In this document: positions 7,125-13,906 of the stretch, piece by piece | Layout of the letters: every line of letters begins with the position of its first letter | How positions within the stretch are numbered: the first letter of the stretch is position 1 | DNA from: Planctomycetota bacterium | GTDB lineage: Bacteria; Planctomycetota; Phycisphaerae; Sedimentisphaerales; Anaerohalosphaeraceae | Direction of reading: 5' to 3' | Length of the DNA: 13,990 nt | Assembly (NCBI GenBank): GCA_030637065.1 | Contig: DAOVVQ010000072.1 | Coordinates: 1-13,990, forward strand | Notes under the pieces: generated by a model | Seen by the model: only the letters and a program-made list of their open reading frames with translations | What the model was told of the DNA's origin: nothing | Databases searched by the model: none | Program-made: the position numbers and the translations under genes

Positions 7125-8906
7125 CAAAGTAAGTATGATGCTGTGAACTTCCATTACCTGGTTGCCGGGGATATCGAGCGCCTTGAGAGTTAACAGGCCC
7201 CTGCCCTTTTTTAGCCTGACTGTGCCGAGGTCGAGGGGTAGAAAATCTTTTATGTACGATTCACTTCCGCGGTCGACGCGGTCGAATTCTTTACCGACGA
7301 GTGGCGGATCGTGGGGTTCGGTTACTTTGCCTTTGATATTATTCTTGTTGAAGCTTAGCTCGAATGTTGAGCCGACGTCTTTTTTGGGGCAGGCGTAGTA
7401 GATCTGGGCATTGTAGTTTCCGCTGTTTGCGATCTCGATGTCCCAGGTGATCCGGTCTTTGGTGTTTGTCCAGTTGGTGAAGAACGAGCAGTTGGGCGCC
7501 TTTGCGCTTCGTTCTACATTGCCGGATGCGACGCCGTCGCGGGCTGGGAGTATTGTCGAGGGGAACTGGGGGTAGCCGACCGTGAAGGGGCGATCGTCGT
7601 CGGCAGATCTGGGTACTTCCTGTTTGAATTTTTCGACCGCTTTGGAGAGTTTTGCGGCGATTTCCGGTTTGTCTTTTGCGATGTTTTTGTATTGGCCGGG
7701 GTCGTTTTTCATGTCGAAAAGGGCGTTCTTGCTGTCGAGGCGGTACCGCTGGGTTCGGACACTTACGGTGCTTGACTTTTGTTGTGAGAAGATCATGCGG
7801 CCGGGCCAGTTGCGGGCTGTGCCTAAAAGGAGCGGTTTTAAGCTCTTTCCGTCGAGTTTTTTGCTGCTTATGACGGAAATCTGCGCCATATCCGCCAATG
7901 TTGGCAGAAAATCGATCGCGCCTGATATCTGCGGAATTTTTGTGCCCGGTTTGATGCGGCCTGGCCATCGGATCATGCAGGGTACTCGCACGCCGCCTTC
8001 GTCGGTGGCGCCTTTTTTGCCCTTCATGCCGTCGTTCCATCGCCAACTGTTGGGCCCGTTGTCGGCGAAGTAGATCACGATGGTATTGTCTGCGAGGCTG
8101 AGGTCGTCGAGTTTTTGAAGGACCCGGCCGACATTCCAATCGATATTTTCGCACATTGCCAGGGCGGCGCGGGTTTTGTCGATTTCTTCCAGTTTCTGGT
8201 CGCGGTTGCGCATTTTTATCTCTACATTTTTGAATTTTTCGTAGAACCGGTCGGGGACCTGGAAGGGCGAATGGGGTGTGTTGTACGGAATGTAGCAGAA
8301 GAAGGGTTTGTTTTTGTTTTGCTCGATGAAGGCCATTGCTTTGTTGGTGAGGTCGTCGGTGATGTAGCCTTTTCCGCGGACGATCTGGCCGTTATGTTCG
8401 AGGATCGGGTCGAAGTAATGTCCCCAGTGTCCGGAGCAGAAGCCGTAATATTCGTCGAATCCGCGGGCGTTGGGGTGGTAGGGGTATTGCGTTCCGTTGT
8501 GCCATTTGCCGAAGGCTCCGGTTGCGTAGCCAGCGGCTTTGAAGGTGTCGGCGATGGTTTTTTCGTCGGTGTTCATTCTTTCCGCTCCGGTGCTGACGCC
8601 GTGGACTCCGGTTCGTCCGTGGTAGCGTCCGGTGAGGAACTCTGCTCGGGTCGGTGCGCAGACGGGGCAGACGTAGAAGCGGTCGAAGATCGCGCCGTCG
8701 CGGACGATCGAGTCGATATTCGGGGTCGAGAGGTTTGTGTTGCCGTGGACGCTGAGGTCGCCGAAGCCCTGATCGTCGCTTAGGATTATGACGATGTTCG
8801 GGCGTTTTTTTGATCTGGCAGCCAGGGCCTTGCCGGCTGTTGCTATGGCGAGGGCGGCTGAGGCGGTGGTTTTTAGGAAATCTCTGCGATTTAGTTTTGA
8901 ATGCAT
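7119..8906 (-). CDS. Tat-exported sulfatase with an extra C-terminal beta-rich domain
   Basis: A 595-residue type I sulfatase on the minus strand. The N-terminus has NRRDFLK (R7-R8) and an Ala-rich signal ending near residue 30. Metal pairs are D44-D45 (LSDDQGF) and D282-N283 (FADNGP). The formylglycine motif is C83-A-P-T-R87 followed by AEFLTGRYHGRTG. The catalytic part ends near residue 430. A further stretch from about 440 (GYPQFPSTILPARDG) to 595 contains WDIEIANSGNYNAQIYY, AHDPPL-like EPHDPPLVG and LGTVRLKKGRGLLTLKAL, and reads as a beta-sandwich. It may bind carbohydrate or help substrate recognition, which is inference. At 595 residues it is longer than its neighbours (464-512). The start is supported by GGAGG 9 nt upstream on the minus strand. 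It converges on the previous gene with a 6-bp overlap of stop codons. Confidence 0.92.
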   Translation of the reverse strand: MHSKLNRRDFLKTTASAALAIATAGKALAARSKKRPNIVIILSDDQGFGDLSVHGNTNLSTPNIDSIVRDGAIFDRFYVCPVCAPTRAEFLTGRYHGRTGVHGVSTGAERMNTDEKTIADTFKAAGYATGAFGKWHNGTQYPYHPNARGFDEYYGFCSGHWGHYFDPILEHNGQIVRGKGYITDDLTNKAMAFIEQNKNKPFFCYIPYNTPHSPFQVPDRFYEKFKNVEIKMRNRDQKLEEIDKTRAALAMCENIDWNVGRVLQKLDDLSLADNTIVIYFADNGPNSWRWNDGMKGKKGATDEGGVRVPCMIRWPGRIKPGTKIPQISGAIDFLPTLADMAQISVISSKKLDGKSLKPLLLGTARNWPGRMIFSQQKSSTVSVRTQRYRLDSKNALFDMKNDPGQYKNIAKDKPEIAAKLSKAVEKFKQEVPRSADDDRPFTVGYPQFPSTILPARDGVASGNVERSAKAPNCSFFTNWTNTKDRITWDIEIANSGNYNAQIYYACPKKDVGSTFELSFNKNNIKGKVTEPHDPPLVGKEFDRVDRGSESYIKDFLPLDLGTVRLKKGRGLLTLKALDIPGNQVMEVHSIILTLL

Positions 8907-8915
8907 CTGTTATTG

Positions 8916-8920
8916 CCTCC
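8916..8920 (-). promoter_or_regulatory. Ribosome binding site of the minus-strand sulfatase
   Basis: On the minus strand GGAGG precedes the ATG at 8906 with a 9-nt spacer, supporting that start. Just beyond it, ATCCAAT (8937-8943) and ATTGGAT (8960-8966) form a 7-bp inverted repeat that could be an operator, though this is weak. Confidence 0.7.
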
Positions 8921-9030
8921 AGTTATTATTCAAGGGATCCAATGCCGTCGACTTAGACTATTGGATGAAACGGACGGTTGCTCGATATTATTGCAGTTGG
9001 GGTTGATTGGCGTCAAAGGTTTTTTTGAAC

Positions 9031-9148
9031 AGTATCCAGTATTCAGTATCCATCCCGATGAATCGGGATTTCGCTTCGCTCAATATCCAGTCCCTGCGCT
9101 CAATATTCAGCCCCGATAAACCGGGATTTCGCTGTGTTCAATATCCGA
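9031..9148. repeat. Intergenic cluster of short degenerate repeats
   Basis: This is the structured part of the 484-bp gap 8907-9390. It begins with three tandem 7-mers (AGTATCC, AGTATTC, AGTATCC at 9031-9051). A unit CCCGATGAATCGGGATTTCG (9054-9073) recurs as CCCGATAAACCGGGATTTCG (9112-9131); each begins with a short palindrome. AATATCCAG-like words recur at 9082, 9102 and 9140. Short open frames across this region are low-complexity products of the repeats and are not credible genes. The rest of the gap (8967-9030 and 9150-9390) shows no gene. Confidence 0.7.
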
Positions 9149-9264
9149 TATTTGGCCTTATAAACAGGACAGGTGTTGTCCGAATAGCATAGATTGCGCT
9201 ATCACTATCTTGCTACGGGCGAAAAAAATAAAATTTTTTTACTTCTTTGTTGATAAGGACTTAG

Positions 9265-9305
9265 CGATTTTGGCCTGAAAAAAAATGGTCGATTTTCGCA
9301 TGAAA
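9265..9305. repeat. Imperfect direct repeat upstream of the portal gene
   Basis: CGATTTTGGCCTGAAA (9265-9280) and CGATTTTCGCATGAAA (9290-9305) match at 13 of 16 positions with starts 25 bp apart, in the AT-rich leader of the phage-like genes. They could be paired regulator sites; no regulator is identified and chance is possible. Confidence 0.35.
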
Positions 9306-9341
9306 CGCGCAAGTTTGTGCAATGGTAGAGGGACAAGTTTT

Positions 9342-9369
9342 TTGTTATTGGGAATTTAAGATTTATTAT
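9342..9369 (+). promoter_or_regulatory. Possible sigma70-type promoter of the head-gene cluster
   Basis: TTGTTA (9342-9347) and TATTAT (9364-9369) are separated by 16 bp in an AT-rich stretch, matching the -35 and -10 consensus at 4 and 5 of 6 positions. A transcript starting near 9376 would leave a short leader before the ATG at 9391. AT-rich sequence yields such matches by chance. Confidence 0.3.
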
Positions 9370-9390
9370 TAACAGAATTGAGGCGGTGTT

Positions 9391-10950
9391 ATGGGATTTG
9401 ATTTTGGCAGGTTTGGCGATGACGGATTGAGTGAGGCCTTTGTTGACTGGCTGGTTGACGAGCAGTGGGTTGATACGGGGTCTCATTTTGGGCGGCTTTG
9501 GGATTATTATCAGAATCAGATGTACGAATCGGTGGCGGGCGTTGGTGCCAGCGGCGGTGGGGGCGGTTCGGGTCGCAATTATGTTCAGGCTCAGGAGTAT
9601 GGTCTGCCTTCGCGGATAACGGGTGTTGTATATCCGAGTACGTCGGGGGTGTCCGGCGGGCGGACGGCGGGTGGTGTTCAGCGTAAGGAAGTTGTCATCG
9701 AGAATGACATTGCGTGGCGTATTAACGCGATGGTTGATTTTCTTTTCGGTAAGGGTGTCAAGTTAGTTAGTAAGTCGCCGGACGGGCAAAAGCGCAGAGA
9801 AATTGAGCGGATATTAAATGCTGTGTTTGCGTCCAACGGCGGTGCGGGTTTCTTTCAGGACATGGCGGTGCTCGGAAGTGTTTACGGTTTTGTCGACTGT
9901 TTGGTCAGGCCGGGGGAAGGGCTCATTTCCGAGGCGCGGCAGGTTGATTCTGCTGGCGGCAATTCCAACGGTGATTTAGGTTCATCACAATCTTCCTTTA
10001 AGTCAATTCTTCAGTCAGCCTCTCGTGTTGGCCTGGAGTTGATCGAGGCACCAAGAGCACTGCCCGTTCTGGATGAAAACGATTACCGGAAGATCAATTA
10101 TTATGTTCAGAATTTTTATCAGCAGAAGAACTCGGTCAGCGGTGAAAGCGGTTTTTTGTCGCGGTTGTTTGGGGGCAATGCGAATGTCGGCAGGCGTGAA
10201 AGTGCGATGGTGACGGAAGTGATCGGGCGGCGTGTATGGCAGCGGTATGAGAACAGGGAGCTTGTTGCTGAGGGTGTGAATCCGTTGGGTGTGGTGCCGG
10301 TGGTTCATATACAGAATATTGCTCAGCCTTATTACTATGAGGGTATGAGCGATGTCGAGCAGTTGATCGGGCTTCAGGACGAGCTGAATACGCGGCTTAG
10401 CGATCGTGCGAGCCGGATCACGTTTCAGGCGTTTAAGATGTATCTTGCCAAGGGTGTTGCCGGTTTCGAGGACAAGCCGGTATCTCCGGGTCGGATGTGG
10501 TTTACGGATAATCTTGACGCGAGTATCGAGCAGTTCGGCGGTGACGATTCGACTCCGAGCGAGGACATGCATATTACGGAGATTCGTGAGGCGATGGACA
10601 AGGTCAGCGGTGTTACTCCGGTGGTGGCGGGTGTTCTCAAGAATAAGTTGGGGAACCTGACCAGCGGTGTTGCGATTCGGATGACGTTTATGGGGATGCT
10701 GTCGAAGACTATGCGTAAGCAGTTTACTTACGGTCAGGGGGTCAAAGATATTTGCGGTATGGTTCTTAAGGCTCTTGATGTCAGCGGAGTTTATTCGACG
10801 GAAGCGGATGACAGAGAGGTTGAGGTGGTGTTCGCCAATCCTTTGCCTGAGGATACGATCGAGAGGCTCAAGGAGGCTCAGATCAAGAAGGATCTTGGCG
10901 TTCCTGTAGGGGAGGTGCTGAGGGAGTTGGGTTACGAGGGTGTGTCTTAA
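9391..10950 (+). CDS. Phage portal protein, SPP1 gp6-like
   Basis: A 519-residue protein resembling SPP1-type portal proteins, the dodecameric ring at the capsid vertex through which DNA enters and to which the tail attaches. Supporting blocks are the conserved mid-N-terminal VVIENDIAWRINAMVDFLFGKGVKL, then NPLGVVPVVHIQN, YYYEGMSDVEQLIGLQDELNTRLSD, and the C-terminal SGVTPVVAGVLKNKLGNLTSGVAIR followed by a long helical stretch (each described in short pieces from the translation). Gly-rich ASGGGGGSG (53-61) and Ser/Asn-rich segments near 190-205 and 250-265 look like flexible insertions. The N-terminus is acidic and aromatic. The start ATG has a modest GAGG about 8 nt upstream. No terminase lies between it and the divergent sulfatase, unlike the usual phage order. 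Codon and base bias resemble the sulfatases. Confidence 0.88.
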   Translation: MGFDFGRFGDDGLSEAFVDWLVDEQWVDTGSHFGRLWDYYQNQMYESVAGVGASGGGGGSGRNYVQAQEYGLPSRITGVVYPSTSGVSGGRTAGGVQRKEVVIENDIAWRINAMVDFLFGKGVKLVSKSPDGQKRREIERILNAVFASNGGAGFFQDMAVLGSVYGFVDCLVRPGEGLISEARQVDSAGGNSNGDLGSSQSSFKSILQSASRVGLELIEAPRALPVLDENDYRKINYYVQNFYQQKNSVSGESGFLSRLFGGNANVGRRESAMVTEVIGRRVWQRYENRELVAEGVNPLGVVPVVHIQNIAQPYYYEGMSDVEQLIGLQDELNTRLSDRASRITFQAFKMYLAKGVAGFEDKPVSPGRMWFTDNLDASIEQFGGDDSTPSEDMHITEIREAMDKVSGVTPVVAGVLKNKLGNLTSGVAIRMTFMGMLSKTMRKQFTYGQGVKDICGMVLKALDVSGVYSTEADDREVEVVFANPLPEDTIERLKEAQIKKDLGVPVGEVLRELGYEGVS

Positions 10951-11029
10951 GGTGCGGGGTGGGCTTTAGGTTGGATCGGTTTTGCGGTGTTGTTATTGGA
11001 CGGTTAAGAGTAAGGAAAGGTGATTTGGT

Positions 11030-11554
11030 ATGAGTGAGATTGACTTAGAGAGTCAAGATTCATCGGAAGATGAAGGGTTGGGCCCGGAGAAGTTGGTGCC
11101 TTTGCATGAGGCGGTTCGTTATCGCAAGCGTGCTCAGAGTGCGGAGAAGGAAGCGGCGGCAGCTAAGCAGCAATTGCAGGAGAGCGTTAGCGGCAGTGAG
11201 GTGTTGGCTGAGCAGCTTGACGAGATGAAGGTTGATCGGAAGTTGTCGGAGATGCTGACGGAGGCTGGTGTGTGCGATCTTGAGGCGGCGGTTTTGTTGG
11301 CGAGGGCGCGTCTTAAGGATTGCGAGGGCGGCGATGTCGAGTCGGTAGTCGAGCGGCTTCGTAAAGAGAAGCGGTATTTGTTTGTCGAGCGGGACGAGGT
11401 AGCTGTCGGGGTTGGTATGAAGACGTCTGGAGTTAAGGACGGCAGGTCCGGTGGCCGGCGGGTTCTTGAGGGGGCGGCTACGAAGGCTGCGGTTAGCGGC
11501 AGCAGGAACGATGTGCATGAGTACATGCGGGCGAGGCGAGCGGTTGGCAGGTAG
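11030..11554 (+). CDS. Probable capsid scaffolding protein
   Basis: A 174-residue, highly charged protein between the portal and the major capsid genes, which is where scaffolding proteins normally sit. It has an acidic N-terminus (ESQDSSEDEG), a motif VPLHEAVRYRKRAQSAEKE at 23-41, and a predicted coiled coil from about 28 to 75. A second helical segment follows (81-122), then a Gly/Arg-rich linker and a C-terminal basic helix NDVHEYMRARRAVGR (160-174) of the kind that contacts capsid subunits. This architecture resembles DUF4355/GP20-type scaffold proteins; the family match was not searched. No protease domain is present. AAGGAAAGG at 11012-11020 serves as ribosome binding site for the ATG at 11030. 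The stop codon is the first TAG of a 7-bp tandem repeat. Confidence 0.7.
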   Translation: MSEIDLESQDSSEDEGLGPEKLVPLHEAVRYRKRAQSAEKEAAAAKQQLQESVSGSEVLAEQLDEMKVDRKLSEMLTEAGVCDLEAAVLLARARLKDCEGGDVESVVERLRKEKRYLFVERDEVAVGVGMKTSGVKDGRSGGRRVLEGAATKAAVSGSRNDVHEYMRARRAVGR

Positions 11555-11593
11555 TGTTTAGTGTTTAGTGTTTAGTGTTTAGTGTTTAGTGTT
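11552..11593. repeat. Six perfect tandem copies of TAGTGTT
   Basis: The 7-mer TAGTGTT repeats six times without mismatch. The first TAG is the stop codon of the scaffold-like gene. Because 7 is not a multiple of 3, stops fall in all three forward frames, so readthrough or reinitiation cannot enter the capsid gene. Such arrays can change copy number by slippage. Confidence 0.95.
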
Positions 11594-11639
11594 TTGGGTT
11601 GCCTTGCGGCGTTGCTGCGGGGCTTAGAGAAAATTTTTT

Positions 11640-11645
11640 AAGGAG
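11640..11645 (+). promoter_or_regulatory. Ribosome binding site of the major capsid gene
   Basis: AAGGAG lies 7 nt upstream of the ATG at 11653. It selects that start over the in-frame TTG at 11599, which would add 18 residues from the repeat-flanked leader. Confidence 0.85.
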
Positions 11646-11652
11646 AGATGGT

Positions 11653-12807
11653 ATGGCATTTACAGGTAAGGCGACTTATACGGCGGGGACGACTCTGCCG
11701 GAGCTTGCGGAAGATGTATCGGATCTGATCGGGATAGTGTCACCGTTTGAGACACCGCTTTTGAATGCTCTTGGCGATCCGATGCGGGCTGCGACGAGTA
11801 CTCATCATGAGTGGCTTGAGGATGAGCTTTTGCCGAACAAGGACGCGGTTAATGACAGCAACTTTACGGATCCGGCGGGCGATACGGATTTTGATGTCGA
11901 TAACGGCAGTCGGTTTAGGATCGGCGATCAGATCCAGGTCGAGGGTTCCGGTGAGTTGATGCTGGTGACGGGTATCAGCAGCGATACTTTGACGGTGGTT
12001 CGCGGTTATGCCGGTACGGTGTCGGAGAACCTGGCGGACAATCTGCTGGTCAATATTTTGGGTAACGCGGCTTTGGAGGGTTCGGATAAGCCTGCGGCCC
12101 GGTTTACGAATCGCAGTCGTCAGGGCAACTATACGCAGATATTTTCTGCGGCGGTTGAGGTCAGCGGTACGGATCTTGCGGCGAGTCAGTTGGGTCTTTC
12201 GGATGAGATGGATTATCAGAAGCAGGAGCGGCTTCGTGAGTTGATCCGCGATCTGGAGAACACTGTGATCAACGGCGGCAAGCCTGGCAGCAATCCGGAG
12301 GGCAGCGGCACGGTCAGGCGTACGATGAAGGGTGTCGTGCAGAGTCTTTCGACGAATGTTTTTGCCACCGGCGATTCCGGTTTTCCCGCGGGCAGCGATC
12401 TTGACGAAGAGATGGTCAATTACGTTCTTCGCAGTATCTGGGACAGCAGCAGCGGTAATATCGACACGATCGTGGTCGGTGGTTTTCAGAAGCGGAAGAT
12501 CAATTCGTTCCTGAGTGCGTCTCGCAGCTACGATGCTTCGGATACGACTTACCGCGACATGGTCAGTCTGTACGAGAGCGATTTCGGTGTTTGCAGGATC
12601 GTTACTACGCGATGGATGCCGCTTGACGCTGTGCTGCTGCTTGATTCTTCGCGTGTCAATGTTCTGCCTTTGGCTGGTCGTAGTTTCCATTTTAAGGGGC
12701 TTGCCAGCGGTGGTGACTATGAGTGCGGGGAGATGATCGGCGAGTACACGTTAGAGCTTAAGAATGAGGGTGCCCACGGTTTGATTCGGGGGCTCAGTAC
12801 CAGTTAG
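11653..12807 (+). CDS. Major capsid protein, SU10/DUF5309 family
   Basis: A 384-residue protein that forms the capsid shell. The N-terminus (MAFTGKATYTAGTTLPELAE, with DVSDLIGIVSPFETPLLNAL following) is characteristic of SU10-type major capsid proteins of the HK97 fold (DUF5309). Next come HHEWLEDEL (51-59) and a small beta module, FRIGDQIQVEG to TLTVVRGYAGT at about 88-122. The helical spine is represented by DEMDYQKQERLRELIRDLENTVINGG (185-209), followed by TRRTMKGV-like loop sequence, VVGGFQKRKINSFL, and a conserved terminal part VLLLDSSRVNVLPLAGRSF. It lies directly after the scaffold gene, matching the standard head-module order. With no prohead protease nearby, assembly may be protease-independent as in SPP1. 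The assigned start has a strong ribosome site. Confidence 0.88.
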   Translation: MAFTGKATYTAGTTLPELAEDVSDLIGIVSPFETPLLNALGDPMRAATSTHHEWLEDELLPNKDAVNDSNFTDPAGDTDFDVDNGSRFRIGDQIQVEGSGELMLVTGISSDTLTVVRGYAGTVSENLADNLLVNILGNAALEGSDKPAARFTNRSRQGNYTQIFSAAVEVSGTDLAASQLGLSDEMDYQKQERLRELIRDLENTVINGGKPGSNPEGSGTVRRTMKGVVQSLSTNVFATGDSGFPAGSDLDEEMVNYVLRSIWDSSSGNIDTIVVGGFQKRKINSFLSASRSYDASDTTYRDMVSLYESDFGVCRIVTTRWMPLDAVLLLDSSRVNVLPLAGRSFHFKGLASGGDYECGEMIGEYTLELKNEGAHGLIRGLSTS

Positions 12808-12818
12808 TGGTTCCTGGG

Positions 12819-12890
12819 GTTGTGGTTTGCACGAGAGATCGTGCGAACCATAGCGCCAATGTGTTTGCGTTGTCGCTATTGTTCGCATGA
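12819..12890 (+). promoter_or_regulatory. Two mutually exclusive hairpins after the capsid gene
   Basis: Arm 12824-12834 pairs with 12839-12849 (11 bp, one G-U) around a GAGA tetraloop of GNRA type, extendable to 12819/12854. The same middle arm 12839-12848 can pair instead with 12881-12890, extended inward by ATAGCG/CGCTAT (12850-12855 with 12874-12879). No T-tract follows either stem, so a standard intrinsic terminator is not supported. Possible roles are attenuation, RNA processing or a palindromic repeat remnant. Confidence 0.55.
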
Positions 12891-12904
12891 CGGAATTTAA
12901 ATGT

Positions 12905-12911
12905 AAAGGGG
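12905..12911 (+). promoter_or_regulatory. Ribosome binding site deciding the connector start
   Basis: AAAGGGG ends 5 nt before the ATG at 12917. The earlier in-frame ATG at 12887 lies inside a hairpin arm and has no ribosome site, so 12917 (or the adjacent ATG at 12920) is preferred. Confidence 0.65.
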
Positions 12912-12916
12912 TATTT

Positions 12917-13579
12917 ATGATGTTAGCGTTTTCAACCGATTCGGATATTCTCAGGAATGAGGCGGTGTTTTTCGGCGATTTGCATTTTCCCTGGCAGGTG
13001 CTGTGCGAGGGGAGCGGCGGGGTGCTCAGCGGCAGCAGTTTCAGTGTGAGCGGTGAAGATTTTGTGTCGGCGGGTGTTGGCGCAGGCGGTGTGATCTATC
13101 TTGAGAGCGTGGAGGGGTCTATCGAGGGTGCGTACGAGATCGTTTCGGTGGATTCGGCGACGTCGCTTACGGTGTCGGTGCTTCGGTCGGATGGGGCGGA
13201 TAGTCCTGTTGGGATTGGGTCCGGCAGTGATGTGGTTTACCGGGTGTGTACGTTCGGGCCTCAGGCCAATGAGGTTGGGTATGAGCTGACGCAATATTTT
13301 GGAATTGCGCCGGGCAATCCGAACAGCGTGTTCGATGTCGAGGATATTGTGGACGCGAGCGTGCTGCGGCAGGCGTCGGTGTATGCGGTGGTTAGTCGTG
13401 TTTATGTGACGCTTGCGGGCAGGGCTGGCGGCGATGAAGGCTTTTGGAAGAAAAGTGTGTATTACCAGAGGCTTTTCGAGAAGGCCAGGGAGAGGTGCCG
13501 GCTTAGTGTCGATGCCGGCGGCGACGGTATAAGTGACAGGACGAATCTTGGCGGGAGTGTCAGGTTGGTGAGGGATTAG
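12917..13579 (+). CDS. Putative head-tail connector protein
   Basis: A 220-residue protein not recognised with certainty. The N-terminus is MMLAFSTDSDILRNEA. Residues about 35-110 are Gly/Ser-rich and beta-patterned (GGVIYLESVEGS, AYEIVSVDSATSLTVSVLRSD), similar in style to the beta module in the capsid protein. Residues about 140-200 are helical: VEDIVDASVLRQASVYAV, then FWKKSVYYQRLFEKARERCR, as in small head-tail connector or head-completion proteins. Its place directly after the major capsid gene is where such adaptors occur. The connector role is therefore inferred from position and from the helical C-terminal half. The next gene starts 18 nt after its stop, suggesting one transcript. Confidence 0.6.
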   Translation: MMLAFSTDSDILRNEAVFFGDLHFPWQVLCEGSGGVLSGSSFSVSGEDFVSAGVGAGGVIYLESVEGSIEGAYEIVSVDSATSLTVSVLRSDGADSPVGIGSGSDVVYRVCTFGPQANEVGYELTQYFGIAPGNPNSVFDVEDIVDASVLRQASVYAVVSRVYVTLAGRAGGDEGFWKKSVYYQRLFEKARERCRLSVDAGGDGISDRTNLGGSVRLVRD

Positions 13580-13597
13580 GCTTTGGGGGTTGGTGTT

Positions 13598-13906
13598 ATG
13601 AAGGCGACGCTTGACGGGATAAATTTGTTGGAACAGCGCGAGCTTACGGTGGGTAGCTGGCGGCGTGATGAGGTCGAGAGGGCGGTTGCGGGTCTTGACG
13701 GTGCTGTCAGTATCGATCTTGGGATGCGCAGCCGGGAGCTTGTGCAGGCGGGTGTTTTGTGGGCGGTCAGTGAGGCGAAGTTGAAGCAGAGGGTAGACGT
13801 TATTACGCTGCTTATGGACGGCAGTGGGCATGTTCTTGTTACGGGTGACGGGCGGAGTTTTGCGAAAGTGCGAATCGCTTCGTTCGAGGCCGGCCCGCGA
13901 GAATAG
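13598..13906 (+). CDS. Small conserved-looking phage-module protein of unknown function
   Basis: A 102-residue protein in the same orientation as the head genes and 18 nt after the connector candidate. The ATG at 13598 has a GGGGG stretch about 10 nt upstream; an in-frame TTG at 13583 would add five residues. Visible features are GSWRRDEVERAVAGLDGAVSID (19-40), LGMRSRELVQAGVL (41-54), a helical middle, and a beta-patterned end GHVLVTGDGRSFAKVRIASF (77-96). No signal peptide or membrane segment is present. The mixed beta pattern and position fit a tail- or neck-associated protein, but no family is recognised with confidence. Confidence 0.6.
   Translation: MKATLDGINLLEQRELTVGSWRRDEVERAVAGLDGAVSIDLGMRSRELVQAGVLWAVSEAKLKQRVDVITLLMDGSGHVLVTGDGRSFAKVRIASFEAGPRE

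Noticed and set aside
8115..8783. 222-codon plus-strand frame opposite the minus-strand sulfatase
   Set aside because: The Val/Phe-rich translation mirrors the antisense of conserved sulfatase codons and has no ribosome site.
9007..9192. Short plus-strand frames in the gap before the portal gene
   Set aside because: They translate degenerate repeat units and lack ribosome sites.
11740..12690. 316-codon minus-strand frame opposite the capsid gene
   Set aside because: Arg/Ile/Thr-rich shadow of the capsid reading frame without recognisable motifs.
12819..12854. Intrinsic terminator after the capsid gene
   Set aside because: The stem is strong but no T-tract follows, so it is kept only as a structured element.
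12932..13831. 299-codon minus-strand frame opposite the connector and small gene
   Set aside because: It spans two well-placed plus-strand genes and their gap, and its composition is typical of an antisense shadow.
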